In this document: positions 19,140-29,573 of the stretch, in pieces
How the letters are laid out: each line of letters begins with the position of its first letter
Position numbering within the stretch: position 1 is the stretch's first letter
Assembly: GCF_002260525.1 (NCBI RefSeq)
Contig: NZ_MRYI01000013.1
Span: 1-64,000 of the forward strand
Direction of reading: 5' to 3'
Length of the DNA stretch: 64,000 nt
From: Hahella sp. CCB-MM4
GTDB taxonomy: Bacteria > Pseudomonadota > Gammaproteobacteria > Pseudomonadales > Oleiphilaceae
Made by a program: the position numbers and the translations under genes
Notes under the pieces: model-generated
The model's input: only the letters and a program-made list of their open reading frames with translations
What the model was told of the DNA's origin: nothing
Database searches by the model: none

Positions 19140-20420
19140 ACCAAGTAAATCATGCAAACGAATATTGGCTTTGCGCTCCAATTGATTCCAATCACTCTTA
19201 GGCATTCGCACATGCAAGGCGAATGATCCATCCGAATCGATCTGCTCTGACATTACAGCTTCCCTTTCATACAGCTGAGCCCGAACCCTGGCTAACGATG
19301 GGGGCAAATGCAGAGTCTGATCCAGCATATCATTCCCCAAAAGCTCGGCAACAGCTTCCTCTATCAATTCAAGGCCCGCACCGGTCTTCGCCGACACCCA
19401 AACTCTGGCAGGCTTTCCTTCTTCATCCCGCTCGATCTTTGGTTCAACACCTTCCAGGCAATCGATCTTGTTGAACACGAATAGACAGGACACCCCGTCT
19501 GCCCCTATTTCATCAAGGACGGCTTCGACCTGCTCGATATTCTCCCTGCGATCAGGATCACTGGCATCCACCACATGGAGCAACAGGGAGGCATTTAGTG
19601 TCTCCTCAAGGGTAGCATGAAATGCATTGACCAGCTTATGGGGCAGATGACGGATAAAACCAACGGTATCAGCCAGAACCACAGGGCCGAGAGAGGAGAA
19701 ATTGATTCGTCTGAGAGTGGGATCCAGCGTGGCGAACAACTGGTCCGCGGCGTAAACCTCAGCTGAGGTTAGCGAATTGAATAGTGTAGATTTACCCGCA
19801 TTGGTATATCCAACGAGAGATAAGGAAGGAACGTCAGCCCGCTGCCTAGCCCTGCGCCCTTGCTCCCTTTGCTTGCGAACCTTTTCCAGCCGTTTAAGAA
19901 TGGATTTGATTCGTCCACGGATCAGACGTCGATCCGTTTCCAGCTGAGTTTCACCCGGTCCACGAAGGCCAATACCGCCTTTTTGCCGCTCAAGGTGCGT
20001 CCACCCTCTTACCAGACGGGTAGACAAATGTTCCAATTGAGCCAGCTCGACCTGCAACTTCCCTTCATGTGTACGAGCTCGCTGGGCAAAAATGTCCAGG
20101 ATCAGACCAATACGATCAAGCACCCGAACGCCAAGATCGCGCTCTAAATTACGCTCCTGGCTAGGTGTCAGCGCATGATTGAAAAGAACCACGTCCGCCT
20201 GCGTTTCAACCACAGACAGCTTGATTTCCTCTAACTTACCGGACCCAACAAAGTATCTTGGACTTGGATGATTCCTTGAACCAGAGACGAGCGCAACCGG
20301 GTCAGCCCCAGCAGAGAGAGCTAACTCGGTAAATTCCCGGGGGTCCTCCCGGTCTTTCTCTTCCAGCATGTCGAGGTGAACCAGAACGGCACGTTCACCT
20401 GATTTTGGACGCTCGAACAA
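19125..20420 (-). CDS. hflX: GTPase HflX
   Basis: Ribosome-associated GTPase that rescues or splits stalled 70S ribosomes under stress. An N-terminal HflX domain (GERAVLVHLD, then FVGSGKLEEIK) and coiled linker with GPGETQLETDRR precede the G domain: G1 GYTNAGKST, G3 DTVGF, G4 NKID. At 431 aa it is normal. The start codon is TTG at 20420, giving MFERPKSGERAVL, which fits family N-termini; no ATG is available nearby. It is 16 bp downstream of hfq. Confidence 0.95.
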   Translation of the reverse strand: MFERPKSGERAVLVHLDMLEEKDREDPREFTELALSAGADPVALVSGSRNHPSPRYFVGSGKLEEIKLSVVETQADVVLFNHALTPSQERNLERDLGVRVLDRIGLILDIFAQRARTHEGKLQVELAQLEHLSTRLVRGWTHLERQKGGIGLRGPGETQLETDRRLIRGRIKSILKRLEKVRKQREQGRRARQRADVPSLSLVGYTNAGKSTLFNSLTSAEVYAADQLFATLDPTLRRINFSSLGPVVLADTVGFIRHLPHKLVNAFHATLEETLNASLLLHVVDASDPDRRENIEQVEAVLDEIGADGVSCLFVFNKIDCLEGVEPKIERDEEGKPARVWVSAKTGAGLELIEEAVAELLGNDMLDQTLHLPPSLARVRAQLYEREAVMSEQIDSDGSFALHVRMPKSDWNQLERKANIRLHDLLGQQVP

Positions 20421-20436
20421 TTAAGCGCCCCTGGTA

Positions 20437-20688
20437 TTAAGCATTACCTGCTTCACCTTCGCCATCACCTGGAGGAGCAATACGCACATTGCGAGCTGGC
20501 ACTACAGTAGAGATAGCGTGCTTATACACCATCTGACTTACAGTGTTCTTCAGCAATATGACAAACTGATCGAATGACTCGATTTGCCCTTGCAGCTTTA
20601 TTCCATTCACCAAAAAGATGGATACCGGTATACGCTCCTTCCGTAGAGCATTCAGATAAGGGTCTTGTAAAGATTGCCCTTTTGACAT
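20437..20688 (-). CDS. hfq: RNA chaperone Hfq
   Basis: Sm-like hexameric RNA chaperone that pairs small RNAs with mRNAs. The 83-aa sequence has the full Sm fold: [20 protein letters not shown] (proximal and rim face), [20 protein letters not shown] (Sm1) and [12 protein letters not shown] (Sm2 with the conserved YKH), then a short acidic, Gly-rich tail. A strong AGGAG ribosome-binding site precedes the ATG. It lies upstream of hflX with a long, structured spacer behind it. Confidence 0.98.
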   Translation of the reverse strand: MSKGQSLQDPYLNALRKERIPVSIFLVNGIKLQGQIESFDQFVILLKNTVSQMVYKHAISTVVPARNVRIAPPGDGEGEAGNA

Positions 20689-21076
20689 TCTTTTTCTCCT
20701 GTTTTTTTGATTCTAATTATCCATTCCACACCATAACTTCAGGTGCGAATATTCATTTCCACATCAGCTCCAACGCAGAAAGTTCCGCATCATTCCAATA
20801 TAGGTCCGGTTTACTGCGTTTTAAATAGCGGCGATCAAACAAATCTGCAAACAGCCTGAAAAAAACTAGCCTCATTCAGACTCACCCAGGCTCCCGCCCA
20901 GGTAAACACTCTACCGCAGACAGGCACCTAGTCGAAGTATAGCCGACTATAAATGCAATAAGGAGTTTTTTTACTACTCCGGGGAAGGACGCAAACGCTC
21001 GATTACCAATGAGACTCAGTCTCATCGGAGGAGCGAGTATACTCGCCTCAATTGGCCAGAGCCATAGGGGATTACC
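20689..21076 (-). other. 388-bp hairpin-rich spacer between miaA and hfq
   Basis: No gene is visible. The segment nearest hfq is A/T rich and presumably holds hfq promoters. Toward miaA it contains several short perfect dyads: TAGTCG/CGACTA (20931-20951), ATGAGACT/AGTCTCAT with a 1-nt centre (about 21008-21024) and the palindrome GCGAGTATACTCGC (about 21032-21045). None is followed by a U-run, so they look like regulatory structure or protein sites rather than terminators. Confidence 0.5.
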
Positions 21077-22072
21077 TTATTGTAACCAATGCCTTATAAA
21101 ATCTGCCGCATTTTCGACTAATTGACTATCTGTTGAATTCAGCCAATGAGCATCAGGCCAACTACGCAACCATGTCATCTGTCGCTTGGCCAATTGACGG
21201 GTGGCTACGACGCCTTTCTCCTTCATAGTTTCGTAACCATACATACCATCCAGATATTCCCACACCTGCCGGTACCCTACTGCACGAATTGAAGGTAGTT
21301 CCGCCGAGAGATCTCCCCTGCCACGCAATCCTTGAACCTCTTCGATCAGCCCTTCCTCCAACATCAATTCAAAGCGTCGGGCAATCCGCTCATGCAGCAC
21401 CGGACGCTCTGCCGGCGCCAGAGCAAGGGACAACACATTATAAGGAAGCTCCGTTTCATCTCCACGGTTCCAGTCTGTTTCCGCCGAATCTCCTTCAGCT
21501 CCCCAAAAACTGGAGAATGGCTTGCCGGTAAGCAGGCAAACTTCCAACGCCCGCTGAATTCTCTGACGGTTATTTGGGTGAATTTTTTGGGCAGCCGCAG
21601 GATCGATCTGCTGAAGCTTGGCGTGCATGGCAGGCCAACCCACCTGATGCGCTTCATCAATGATGCTCTGCCTGAGCACTGGATCCGCACTCGGCATATC
21701 ACCGATACCTTGCCACAACGTTTTGAAATACATCATGGTTCCCCCCACCAGCAAAGGTATACGGCCCTTCGCACTGATCTCCGCCATTGCAGACAAAGCA
21801 TCATCCCGAAATTCCGCAGCTGAATAGGGTTCAGCAGGGTCTTTGATATCTACCAGTCGATGCGGATATCGCTGAAGTGTCTCAGGGTCCGGTTTGGCAG
21901 AACCAATATCCATGCCTCGATACACCATTACGGAGTCAACACTGATCAGCTCGCATGGAAATTGATCAGACAACGCCATCGCCAGATCGGTTTTGCCTGA
22001 CGCAGTGGGCCCCATCAAAAAGATGACAGGCGGCTTCTCTTTCTCAGATACCGATCTATTTTTCTCGGACAC
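21077..22072 (-). CDS. miaA: tRNA dimethylallyltransferase MiaA
   Basis: Adds the isopentenyl group to A37 of tRNAs reading UNN codons. It shows the P-loop [30 protein letters not shown] (catalytic Asp and substrate-binding region), [12 protein letters not shown] and the C-terminal [10 protein letters not shown] place the start at the GTG at 22072, four bases past the mutL stop and behind a GGGGGCGG tract (332 aa). An ATG at 22111 inside mutL would give 344 aa. The N-terminus is a tandem heptapeptide, [14 protein letters not shown], unusual for the family. Confidence 0.93.
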   Translation of the reverse strand: MSEKNRSVSEKEKPPVIFLMGPTASGKTDLAMALSDQFPCELISVDSVMVYRGMDIGSAKPDPETLQRYPHRLVDIKDPAEPYSAAEFRDDALSAMAEISAKGRIPLLVGGTMMYFKTLWQGIGDMPSADPVLRQSIIDEAHQVGWPAMHAKLQQIDPAAAQKIHPNNRQRIQRALEVCLLTGKPFSSFWGAEGDSAETDWNRGDETELPYNVLSLALAPAERPVLHERIARRFELMLEEGLIEEVQGLRGRGDLSAELPSIRAVGYRQVWEYLDGMYGYETMKEKGVVATRQLAKRQMTWLRSWPDAHWLNSTDSQLVENAADFIRHWLQ

Positions 22073-22076
22073 CGAC

Positions 22077-23975
22077 TTACCGCCCCCGTAAAAACAGCTT
22101 ATCCAGCTCATTCATGGTCAACTGCACCCAGGTTGGTCGCCCATGATTACACTGACCACTACGTTCTGTTGCCTCCATATCCCTGAGTAAAGCGTTCATC
22201 TCAGCGATTGAAAGCTGGCGATTAGCCCGCACAGAACCATGACAGGCCATAGTTCCGAGCAGTCCATTAATCGTTTCTTCCACTTTCCGGGTCGTACCGT
22301 GCTCCAACAGGTCGGTCACAACATCGCGCACCAGACTTTCAATGTTGGCACTCTTCAGCATTGCAGGAACCTGCCTGACGATAATCGATTCTGCGCCCGC
22401 TACAGACAACTCCAACCCCAGACTTTGAAGGGTCTCTGCATGCTCTTCCACCACTCCGGTCTCACGGCGGCTCATTGCCAGACTCAGCGGCACTAACATT
22501 GGCTGCTGAGTCACACCTCCGTTCTCCATAGACCTCTTCATCCTCTCATAGACAATTCGCTCATGAGCAGCGTGCATGTCTACCAGTATCATACCCGCTT
22601 TGTTTTGAGAGAGTATGTATATGCCATGCAATTGGGCAATCGCGTAGCCAAGAGGCGCATCAAAACCCTCCCCCTCGACAGGGGAATACTGAGGAAAATT
22701 GACTGAAGCTGCCGCACTCCCTCCGACAGCCAGTGGACTGGCACCATAAGCCACTTCAGGCTGACCTTCCTGCGACGAAACACCATATGACAAGGGCATC
22801 CCCTGATCCGCAGATGAAGAATACAGGGCACTGTAGCCGGCCAACTGCTCTTTGATTACCCCCGGGGCTGGACGCTCCGATAAAGGCAAAGGACTTTGTG
22901 ATGGCCAGTTTTGGGCCACCGACACAGGAGTACTTCCTGGCGCTTCTGCCTCAGACTCATCCTCAACACTGGGCCTGATCTCTGCCAATGCCCGATGAAG
23001 GCTGCGAAACAGGAAGTCATGAACCATTCGCCCCTCACGAAAACGCACTTCATGTTTTGTGGGATGAACATTGACGTCGACGGTTGCAGGATCCAACTCC
23101 AGATAAAGTACAAACGCAGGATGCCTGCCATGGAACAAAACGTCCTGATAAGCCTGCCGAATGGCATGAGCCACGAGCTTATCCCGTATCACCCTGCCGT
23201 TCACAAAGAAATACTGCAAATCGGCCTGACTTCGTGAAAACGTCGGCTTGGCCACCCATCCGTGCAACTGCAATCCGGAGCCGCTTGTATCGATTTCCAC
23301 CACACTTTCAACAAAGGGCTTGCCGCAAAGTTGGGCCACCCTCCGAAGATGAGACTCCCGATCCACTGCCGGACGCAACTGATGAATCACTTTTTGATTA
23401 TGAGTGAGGGTAAAGGACACATTGAGACGGGCCAGTGCCTGCCGCTTGATCACCTCTTCAACATGATTGAATTCGGTTTTATCAGTGCGCAGAAACTTAC
23501 GCCTGGCCGGAGTGTTGTAAAACAGATCCCTTACCTCAACAGTGGTTCCGGGAGTATGAGCCGTAGGGGATAGCTTGGGGGTCATATCCCGCCCCTCAAC
23601 TTCCACCTTCCAGGCTTCGTTCTGTGCCTCAGGCCGGGAAGATAGCGTTAATCGGGACACAGAGCTGACACTGGCAAGCGCCTCACCACGAAACCCTAAT
23701 GTGGCGACAGCCTCCAGGTCTTCCAATGTGATAATTTTACTCGTTGCATGCCTGGACAGAGCCAAAGCCAGCTCGTCCTTTGAAATTCCACCACCGTTGT
23801 CCCGAATTCTGATCAGTTTGACACCCCCGTCCTCTACGTCGACATCGACTCTGTTGGCTCCGGCATCAAGGGAATTTTCAACCAGCTCCTTCACCACAGA
23901 AGCGGGCCTTTCAACGACCTCTCCAGCAGCAATCTGGTTGGCCAATCGGGGGGTTAACAATTGAATTTTAGACAT
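22077..23975 (-). CDS. mutL: DNA mismatch repair protein MutL (with endonuclease-type motif)
   Basis: GHKL ATPase coordinating mismatch repair. The N-terminal ATPase has [20 protein letters not shown] and [10 protein letters not shown], then a Pro/Ser-rich linker (about residues 335-430) and a C-terminal dimerisation domain. The C-terminal domain contains [12 protein letters not shown], matching the DQHA-x2-E-x4-E metal site of endonuclease-competent MutL proteins, consistent with a MutH-less repair system. I choose ATG 23975 ([20 protein letters not shown], 632 aa) over a TTG 11 codons upstream. Confidence 0.96.
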   Translation of the reverse strand: MSKIQLLTPRLANQIAAGEVVERPASVVKELVENSLDAGANRVDVDVEDGGVKLIRIRDNGGGISKDELALALSRHATSKIITLEDLEAVATLGFRGEALASVSSVSRLTLSSRPEAQNEAWKVEVEGRDMTPKLSPTAHTPGTTVEVRDLFYNTPARRKFLRTDKTEFNHVEEVIKRQALARLNVSFTLTHNQKVIHQLRPAVDRESHLRRVAQLCGKPFVESVVEIDTSGSGLQLHGWVAKPTFSRSQADLQYFFVNGRVIRDKLVAHAIRQAYQDVLFHGRHPAFVLYLELDPATVDVNVHPTKHEVRFREGRMVHDFLFRSLHRALAEIRPSVEDESEAEAPGSTPVSVAQNWPSQSPLPLSERPAPGVIKEQLAGYSALYSSSADQGMPLSYGVSSQEGQPEVAYGASPLAVGGSAAASVNFPQYSPVEGEGFDAPLGYAIAQLHGIYILSQNKAGMILVDMHAAHERIVYERMKRSMENGGVTQQPMLVPLSLAMSRRETGVVEEHAETLQSLGLELSVAGAESIIVRQVPAMLKSANIESLVRDVVTDLLEHGTTRKVEETINGLLGTMACHGSVRANRQLSIAEMNALLRDMEATERSGQCNHGRPTWVQLTMNELDKLFLRGR

Positions 23976-24047
23976 TTTGGACAGGAACTTTTCCGTATTA
24001 CGTATCAAGAAGGAAGTGTCGGGATGGTAACAGATGAACCAGAGGAA

Positions 24048-24072
24048 CAGAACAGCTCTGAGAGCTGTTCTG
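24048..24072. other. Perfect 12-bp dyad between amiB and mutL
   Basis: CAGAACAGCTCT (24048-24059) and AGAGCTGTTCTG (24061-24072) form a perfect inverted repeat with a single-base centre. It has no adjoining U-run on either strand, so it is either a weak transcript-processing hairpin inside the operon or a protein-binding site. Confidence 0.6.
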
Positions 24073-24123
24073 ATTCATTAGGGAGTGGACTTCAAATAAT
24101 GGAATGATTGATGAATTCGAGGA

Positions 24124-25449
24124 TTAACTTGCCGGTATTTTCAATACCTGCCCGATTCTCAATTGCTCGTCTTTCAAGCCGTTATACTGCATCAAATCAT
24201 TCAGACTGACACGATTACGAGCAGCAATTTCACTCAGCGTATCGCCACGCTCAATTTTGTAGGTCTGGCCCTGCGCAACCCTTTGCTGCAGTTTCTGCCA
24301 AGCGACATAGGTCCCGGGCGGCGGAGACTCATCAAAGTATCCCTGCAATCCCTGATAAATTGCTTGAGCAATCTTACGCTGGTATTTCTGAGTACGCAGA
24401 CGACCTGATTCCACCGGGTTGGAGATAAATCCAGTTTCCACCAGAATCGAGGGAATATCCGGCGATTTCAAAACCACAAAACCTGCCTGCTCCACGCGTT
24501 TCTTATGCAGCTTGGAAACACTTTTCACAGACCGCAATACATGATCACCCACACTTAAGCTGGACTTAAGACTCGCCGTCATGGACAAATCGAGCAACAC
24601 GCCAGCCAGAACGTCGTCCTTGTCATCGAGACTCACCGATCCCACCCCACCAATCAGGTCGGACATATTCTCCTTCGTTGCCAACCAGCGGGCAGTTTCA
24701 CTGGTCGCCCCCCGCTTGGACAACGCATAAACCGAAGCCCCGCTGGCATCAGGACTCTTGAAGGCATCTGCGTGAATGGAGACCATCAAATCGGCATTAT
24801 ATTCCCGCGCCAGGGTCGTACGTTGACGCAGAGGGATAAAGTAATCACCTTTCCGGGTCAGACGACTGCTATAACCTTTCTTCTGGTTAAGCAAGGCCTG
24901 TAGTTCACGTGAAATAGCCAGCACCACATCTTTCTCACGGACACCTCTGGGGCCTAAAGCTCCAGGATCATCCCCGCCGTGACCTGGATCAACCACCACC
25001 AATATATCGCGACGCTGACTTTGCTCATCGACACTCTTTGTCACTTCAGATACAGAGCCGCCTGACCCATACAGATCCACAACCAAACGATGGCCATACT
25101 GGTCATTTGGCTGCAACACAAAACTTTTGGGTTTAACGGACTGCTTCAAGTCCAGCACAACACGCAAGTCATTCTGATTACGCTTTGCGCTACGAATTCT
25201 TCGGATGGGACTGTCATCCAGTTTGATGTCACCCATATCCGTATTAAGCTCAGCATCATTCAGGTCAATCACCAGACGATCCGGCGCAGAAAGTGAAAAT
25301 ACCTTATGATCTGCCGGAGAACTGAGATCAAACACCAGCCGTGTGTGGTCCGGCGCAGGCCAGATCCGCACATTGCTCACCGAGCCTGCAAGAGCCTGGG
25401 CTGCAAGTAACCAGCCCCCCAGCAGAATCCACCGATGCCATCTGTTCAT
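24124..25449 (-). CDS. amiB: N-acetylmuramoyl-L-alanine amidase AmiB
   Basis: Periplasmic zinc amidase that splits septal peptidoglycan during daughter-cell separation. Order: signal peptide (WILLGGWLLAAQALA, about residues 8-22), AMIN domain for septal targeting, amidase_3 domain (VVVDPGHGGDDPGALG and VLVETGFISN carry the zinc ligands and catalytic Glu), and a C-terminal LysM domain (YKIERGDTLSEIAARNRVS). At 441 aa it matches E. coli AmiB. EnvC/NlpD-type activators would be encoded elsewhere. Confidence 0.96.
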   Translation of the reverse strand: MNRWHRWILLGGWLLAAQALAGSVSNVRIWPAPDHTRLVFDLSSPADHKVFSLSAPDRLVIDLNDAELNTDMGDIKLDDSPIRRIRSAKRNQNDLRVVLDLKQSVKPKSFVLQPNDQYGHRLVVDLYGSGGSVSEVTKSVDEQSQRRDILVVVDPGHGGDDPGALGPRGVREKDVVLAISRELQALLNQKKGYSSRLTRKGDYFIPLRQRTTLAREYNADLMVSIHADAFKSPDASGASVYALSKRGATSETARWLATKENMSDLIGGVGSVSLDDKDDVLAGVLLDLSMTASLKSSLSVGDHVLRSVKSVSKLHKKRVEQAGFVVLKSPDIPSILVETGFISNPVESGRLRTQKYQRKIAQAIYQGLQGYFDESPPPGTYVAWQKLQQRVAQGQTYKIERGDTLSEIAARNRVSLNDLMQYNGLKDEQLRIGQVLKIPAS

Positions 25450-25485
25450 AAGATCAATACCCCTAAACTCCTGCTACTCCTGCAC

Positions 25486-26013
25486 TCAGGAATCACACTC
25501 CCCGCGTCTTCCATCTGACTGCCCGGAAAATTCATGTACCACCTGACTGACCATTTCCGCCACTGCTTTGCTACGACCATCAAGGTCACGACCATCAAAC
25601 ATTGCCTGACGCCCGCTTCCGGAAACGCTCAATCGAATCACCAGATCCGGTTCCGGCAACCATCCCTGACCTTTTTCCGCCCATTCGATGAGACAAAGGG
25701 TATTCTCTTGAAAATAGTCCCGAATACCCAAAAACTCCAACTCTTCAGGATCTGCCAGACGATAGAGGTCGAAGTGATACACCATCCCCCTGTCCAGTTC
25801 ATAAGGTTCCACCAGCGTATAGGTGGGACTCTTAACGGATCCTGAATGCCCTAATCCCCTGAGAATGGCCCGGGACAAGGACGTTTTTCCAGCTCCCAAC
25901 TGTCCTTCCAGATATACCACGGACGGCCACACTAAGTGCTTGGCCAACAAAGCGCCCAAACGAAAGGTGGCGTTTTCATCTGGCAGCATCAGAACTTTGC
26001 TATCTGACATCAT
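25486..26013 (-). CDS. tsaE: tRNA threonylcarbamoyladenosine biosynthesis protein TsaE
   Basis: ATPase of the TsaB-TsaD-TsaE complex making t6A37 in ANN-decoding tRNAs. It shows the P-loop [24 protein letters not shown] and HFDLYRL, and IEWAEKG. The start ATG overlaps the nnr stop (ATGA). The protein (175 aa) is longer than usual because of a C-terminal tail after the core; within that tail a 15-bp direct duplication (25573-25587 and 25588-25602) encodes the repeat DGRDLDGR. Confidence 0.95.
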   Translation of the reverse strand: MMSDSKVLMLPDENATFRLGALLAKHLVWPSVVYLEGQLGAGKTSLSRAILRGLGHSGSVKSPTYTLVEPYELDRGMVYHFDLYRLADPEELEFLGIRDYFQENTLCLIEWAEKGQGWLPEPDLVIRLSVSGSGRQAMFDGRDLDGRSKAVAEMVSQVVHEFSGQSDGRRGECDS

Positions 26014-27602
26014 TCTTTCGCCAATTCCGCTTCAAACCTATGATCTACAGAAGACAAATCAGCCGATTGCAGCCAGGCAGTCCCTAAACCTGCAATAACA
26101 TCTGTCGCAACCAGACTTATCATGCCAGCCCTCGCAGCAGCCAGATCAGCACTATGTGCATGCCATGACACTGCCAGACGGGCCGCATCAAACCCGTTCA
26201 TGCCTTGGGCCATCAGGGCCGCAGTCATCCCGGTAAGAACATCTCCCATACCACCTGCTGCCATTCCCGGATTCCCGTGTTCAGCCATAACTGAGGTTAG
26301 GGCGCGCTCGCCATTAAGAGCGGCAATCAGGGTGCCGGCACCTTTCAACACAACCGTCGCCTGATATCGCCGGGCCAAGGCTTCCGCACTGGCAAAACGA
26401 TCCTCCAGCACCTCCGGCACGGTAGTACCCAAAAGTCTTGCAGCCTCTCCTGGATGAGGCGTTATCACCGTATTGGAAGGCAGCGCTACCGGGTCTTCGG
26501 CCAACAGGTTTAATCCATCGGCATCCAGCACCATAGAAATATTCTTATCCCGACAGAAGTGAGTCACTGTTTGAAAACACATCCGTCCCCAGGGTCCCTG
26601 CCCCAATCCTGGCCCCAGCGCCACCACGGTCGCTGACGACAACATTTTTTCAAGCATCTGGCGATGATCCACTGCCTTGAACATCACCTCAGGCACACGC
26701 ACCAATCCGGCCGAAATATGCGGCCCGACTGTGGCGCACCCGACCAGACCGGCACCAGCACGACAGGCGGCTTCTGCCGCCATCAATACTGCACCACCAA
26801 AGCCGACATCTCCGCCCACCACCAGGACATAACCAAAGTGACCTTTATGGGCGGCCTGATCCCGTGCGGGCAGTAAACGCTTGCTATCGGAAAAACCAAC
26901 GCGCGACACCGGTGACTCCACCTGACAGAAGACTTCCGGAGCAACCCCCAGATCGTCAAACCAGAGCTCTCCCACTACGTTCGAGGCAGCCCCGGTTAAT
27001 AACCCACGCTTGATACCAATAAATGTAGAGGTCAACGTGGCTTTGATCGTCGCCCCTAACAACACTCCACTGTCGGCCGATAAGCCAGAAGGTATATCCA
27101 CAGCCAACACGGGCTTCCCGGCTTGGTTGATACAATGAATCACCCGGGCATAATCTTCCCGAACTTCGCCGGACAACCCCGTACCGAGTAATGCGTCGAC
27201 CACGATCTCCGCCCCCTCCAATACGGTGTCTATATCGACATCATCAACTCTTTCAACAGCAACTCCGGCAGCCTTAGCCTGACGCCATGCCTCTTCAGCC
27301 TCGCCGCCCAGTTTCTCGGGATCGGAAACCGCAATCAGCCGCACCGTTTTTCCGGATTGCTTTGCCAGCTCAGCGATGACATAACCGTCACCGCCATTAT
27401 TGCCACCGCCACAAAACACGGCGATGGATGTCGCTTCTGGAAAGGTGCGCTGCAAATGACGGAATGCGGCCCGGCCCGCGCGCCGCATCAGCGCATAGCC
27501 ACCCCCTTCGGTTTGGGCGATGGCCAGTGCATCCAATTTGCGCACTTGGCTGGCGGTATATAGCGCCGTCGGTACATCACCACTGGTGGAATGAATATAC
27601 AC
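26010..27602 (-). CDS. nnr: Bifunctional NAD(P)H-hydrate epimerase / ADP-dependent NAD(P)H-hydrate dehydratase
   Basis: Repairs hydrated NADH and NADPH. The N-terminal half (about 1-215) is the NnrE/YjeF_N epimerase with [15 protein letters not shown]; the C-terminal half (about 230-520) is the ribokinase-like NnrD dehydratase with [13 protein letters not shown] and the anion-hole motif [11 protein letters not shown]. At 530 aa it is normal. The start is GTG at 27602; no ATG lies close by. It is the first gene of the minus-strand cluster and diverges from queG. Confidence 0.96.
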   Translation of the reverse strand: MYIHSTSGDVPTALYTASQVRKLDALAIAQTEGGGYALMRRAGRAAFRHLQRTFPEATSIAVFCGGGNNGGDGYVIAELAKQSGKTVRLIAVSDPEKLGGEAEEAWRQAKAAGVAVERVDDVDIDTVLEGAEIVVDALLGTGLSGEVREDYARVIHCINQAGKPVLAVDIPSGLSADSGVLLGATIKATLTSTFIGIKRGLLTGAASNVVGELWFDDLGVAPEVFCQVESPVSRVGFSDSKRLLPARDQAAHKGHFGYVLVVGGDVGFGGAVLMAAEAACRAGAGLVGCATVGPHISAGLVRVPEVMFKAVDHRQMLEKMLSSATVVALGPGLGQGPWGRMCFQTVTHFCRDKNISMVLDADGLNLLAEDPVALPSNTVITPHPGEAARLLGTTVPEVLEDRFASAEALARRYQATVVLKGAGTLIAALNGERALTSVMAEHGNPGMAAGGMGDVLTGMTAALMAQGMNGFDAARLAVSWHAHSADLAAARAGMISLVATDVIAGLGTAWLQSADLSSVDHRFEAELAKE

Positions 27603-27793
27603 TTCTTGAATCCACTTGAACTATTATGCCTATATTGCTGTAAATTTTAGCAAAATACCATTAAAAGTACATTTGCTAATCAATTTTCACTAGTCCAACA
27701 GCTCATCCAAAAAGATTATTTCTTTTCAGCACCAGACTCCGATCCCGGGGTATGCCACAATATCCGTTTCAACCATCAATAAGTTAACAAGCA

Positions 27794-28867
27794 TTGAGTT
27801 ACACCGACTTCACCTCCCTGGCCAAAAGCATCAAGTCCTGGGCCCTTGAGCTAGGCTTTCAGCAATGTGGCATCACCGATGTAGATCTGGGAGACCATGC
27901 GGATCATTTCCAGCAATGGCTGGCCAACGATCATCATGGCACCATGGATTACATGGCCAGTCACGGCAGCAAACGTTACAAACCTGACGAACTTGTCCCG
28001 GGAACCATAAGGGTCATTTCAGTTCGCATGGACTACTGGCCACAAAAAGACAATGCGGCAAATGCAGAAAAAACGCTGGCAGAAGACAGCAAAGCCTATG
28101 TGTCACGTTATACGCTGGGAAGGGATTATCACAAACTGATCCGGAAGCGTCTGGCCCATCTGGCAGAACGCGTGCAAAAGAAAATCGAGTCCACTCAGTA
28201 CAGGGTATTTGTAGACAGCGCGCCGGTATTGGAGAGAGCCTTGGCACAAAAAGCAGGCCTCGGCTGGATCGGCAAAAATACCATGCTGATCAACCCGAAA
28301 GCAGGCTCTTATTTCTTTCTCGGCGAAATTTTCACCGACCTGCCTCTTCCAGTCGACGACCCTTTTGACAGTCATCACTGCGGAAGCTGCTCCGCCTGCA
28401 TGGACTTCTGCCCCACCAATGCATTCGTCGGACCACAAGAGCTGGACGCCAGGCGCTGCATCTCCTATCTGACCATTGAATTAAAAGGCAGCATTCCAAC
28501 AGAACTGCGACCACTGATGGGTAACCGGATATTTGGCTGTGACGATTGCCAGATGGTATGCCCGTGGAACAAATTCAATCATCCCACAGTGGAAGAGGAT
28601 TTCACTCCCCGACATCAACTGGATTCCAGCGAACTGCTTAAGTTATTCAACTGGACTGAAGAAGAGTTCCTGACCAATACCCAAGGGTCGGCAATTCGCC
28701 GTACCGGCTATGAAAGCTGGCTGAGAAATATTGCCGTCGCCTTGGGAAATGCTACCCCCAGCCGAGAAATACTGACGGCTCTGGAAGAGAAAGCGAACCA
28801 CCCCTCAGCGATTGTCAGGGAACATGTCGCCTGGGCCCTGGAACGGCTGAATCGAGTTCCGTCCTAA
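27794..28867 (+). CDS. queG: Epoxyqueuosine reductase QueG
   Basis: Cobalamin and Fe-S dependent reductase making queuosine in tRNA. It shows an N-terminal DUF1730-like cobalamin-binding region, two [4Fe-4S] sets (CGSCSACMDFCP and CDDCQMVCPW), SYLTIELKG between them, and a C-terminal HEAT-like tail (SAIVREHVAWAL). At 357 aa it is normal. The start codon appears to be TTG at 27794 (MSYTDFTSLAKSIKSWALEL), which fits family N-termini; the ribosome-binding site is weak. Confidence 0.95.
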   Translation: MSYTDFTSLAKSIKSWALELGFQQCGITDVDLGDHADHFQQWLANDHHGTMDYMASHGSKRYKPDELVPGTIRVISVRMDYWPQKDNAANAEKTLAEDSKAYVSRYTLGRDYHKLIRKRLAHLAERVQKKIESTQYRVFVDSAPVLERALAQKAGLGWIGKNTMLINPKAGSYFFLGEIFTDLPLPVDDPFDSHHCGSCSACMDFCPTNAFVGPQELDARRCISYLTIELKGSIPTELRPLMGNRIFGCDDCQMVCPWNKFNHPTVEEDFTPRHQLDSSELLKLFNWTEEEFLTNTQGSAIRRTGYESWLRNIAVALGNATPSREILTALEEKANHPSAIVREHVAWALERLNRVPS

Positions 28868-28880
28868 AGCCGATACTCAC

Positions 28881-28931
28881 CATTTGAGCTTTAGCACTAT
28901 TTGAGCTCTAACACTATTTGAGCTTTAGAAA
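28881..28931 (-). repeat. Three tandem 17-bp units at the orn stop
   Basis: Units 28881-28897, 28898-28914 and 28915-28931 follow the pattern YATTTGAGCTYTARCAC, with the last three bases diverged in the third. The third unit encodes the last residues of Orn (minus strand), and the stop codon straddles the junction of units 2 and 3. The array fills the space between queG and orn. Confidence 0.95.
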
Positions 28932-29459
28932 ATGCTCTCGGTAGTACTTGAGCTCTTCAATGGACTCTCGTATATCATCAAGAGCCTGGTGGGTCCCTTT
29001 TTTCTTTACTCCGGCAGCGACATCCGGGTGCCAGCGGCGGGCCAGTTCTTTCAGGGTGCTGACATCCAGATTCCGGTAATGAAAGAAAGACTCCAATGAC
29101 TTCATATAACGTGCCAGAAACCGGCGATCCTGGCCAATTGAGTTGCCACACATAGGCGAGGTTCCGGCGTCACAGTGCTCATTCAGAAAATCCAGCACCT
29201 GTTGTTCTGCCAGTAATTCGGATGTTTTACTTTGCTTCACCCGTTCAACCAGGCCGCTTTCGCCGTGAGTCTTCTGGTTCCAGTCATCCATCAGCGACAA
29301 TACAAAGTCCGGCTGATGCACAGCAATAACAGGACCTTCAGCAACGACTTCCAGGTCACTGGTGGTCACAATAACCGCCATCTCAATGATTCGATCCATC
29401 TCCGGATCCAGCCCGGTCATTTCTAAATCTATCCAAATCAGGTTATCGCGACGTGACAT
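28914..29459 (-). CDS. orn: Oligoribonuclease Orn
   Basis: Essential 3'-5' exonuclease that degrades dinucleotides, including pGpG from c-di-GMP breakdown. DEDDh motifs: [11 protein letters not shown] (Exo I), [15 protein letters not shown] (Exo II) and [14 protein letters not shown] (Exo III with catalytic His). At 181 aa it is normal. Its final codons lie in the third copy of a 17-bp tandem repeat. Linkage to a FimX-type c-di-GMP receptor 12 kb away is conserved synteny rather than evidence of an operon. Confidence 0.97.
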   Translation of the reverse strand: MSRRDNLIWIDLEMTGLDPEMDRIIEMAVIVTTSDLEVVAEGPVIAVHQPDFVLSLMDDWNQKTHGESGLVERVKQSKTSELLAEQQVLDFLNEHCDAGTSPMCGNSIGQDRRFLARYMKSLESFFHYRNLDVSTLKELARRWHPDVAAGVKKKGTHQALDDIRESIEELKYYREHFLKLK

Positions 29460-29573
29460 AACTTCTCCACCGAATTACAGTAGCGCAATATTAGCATAGT
29501 GTAGTTGAGAGTCTTCTTTTATCCGGCTTTCATGGCATTAAAAGAAGTTTAATTAGGATCATATTGGCACTTA

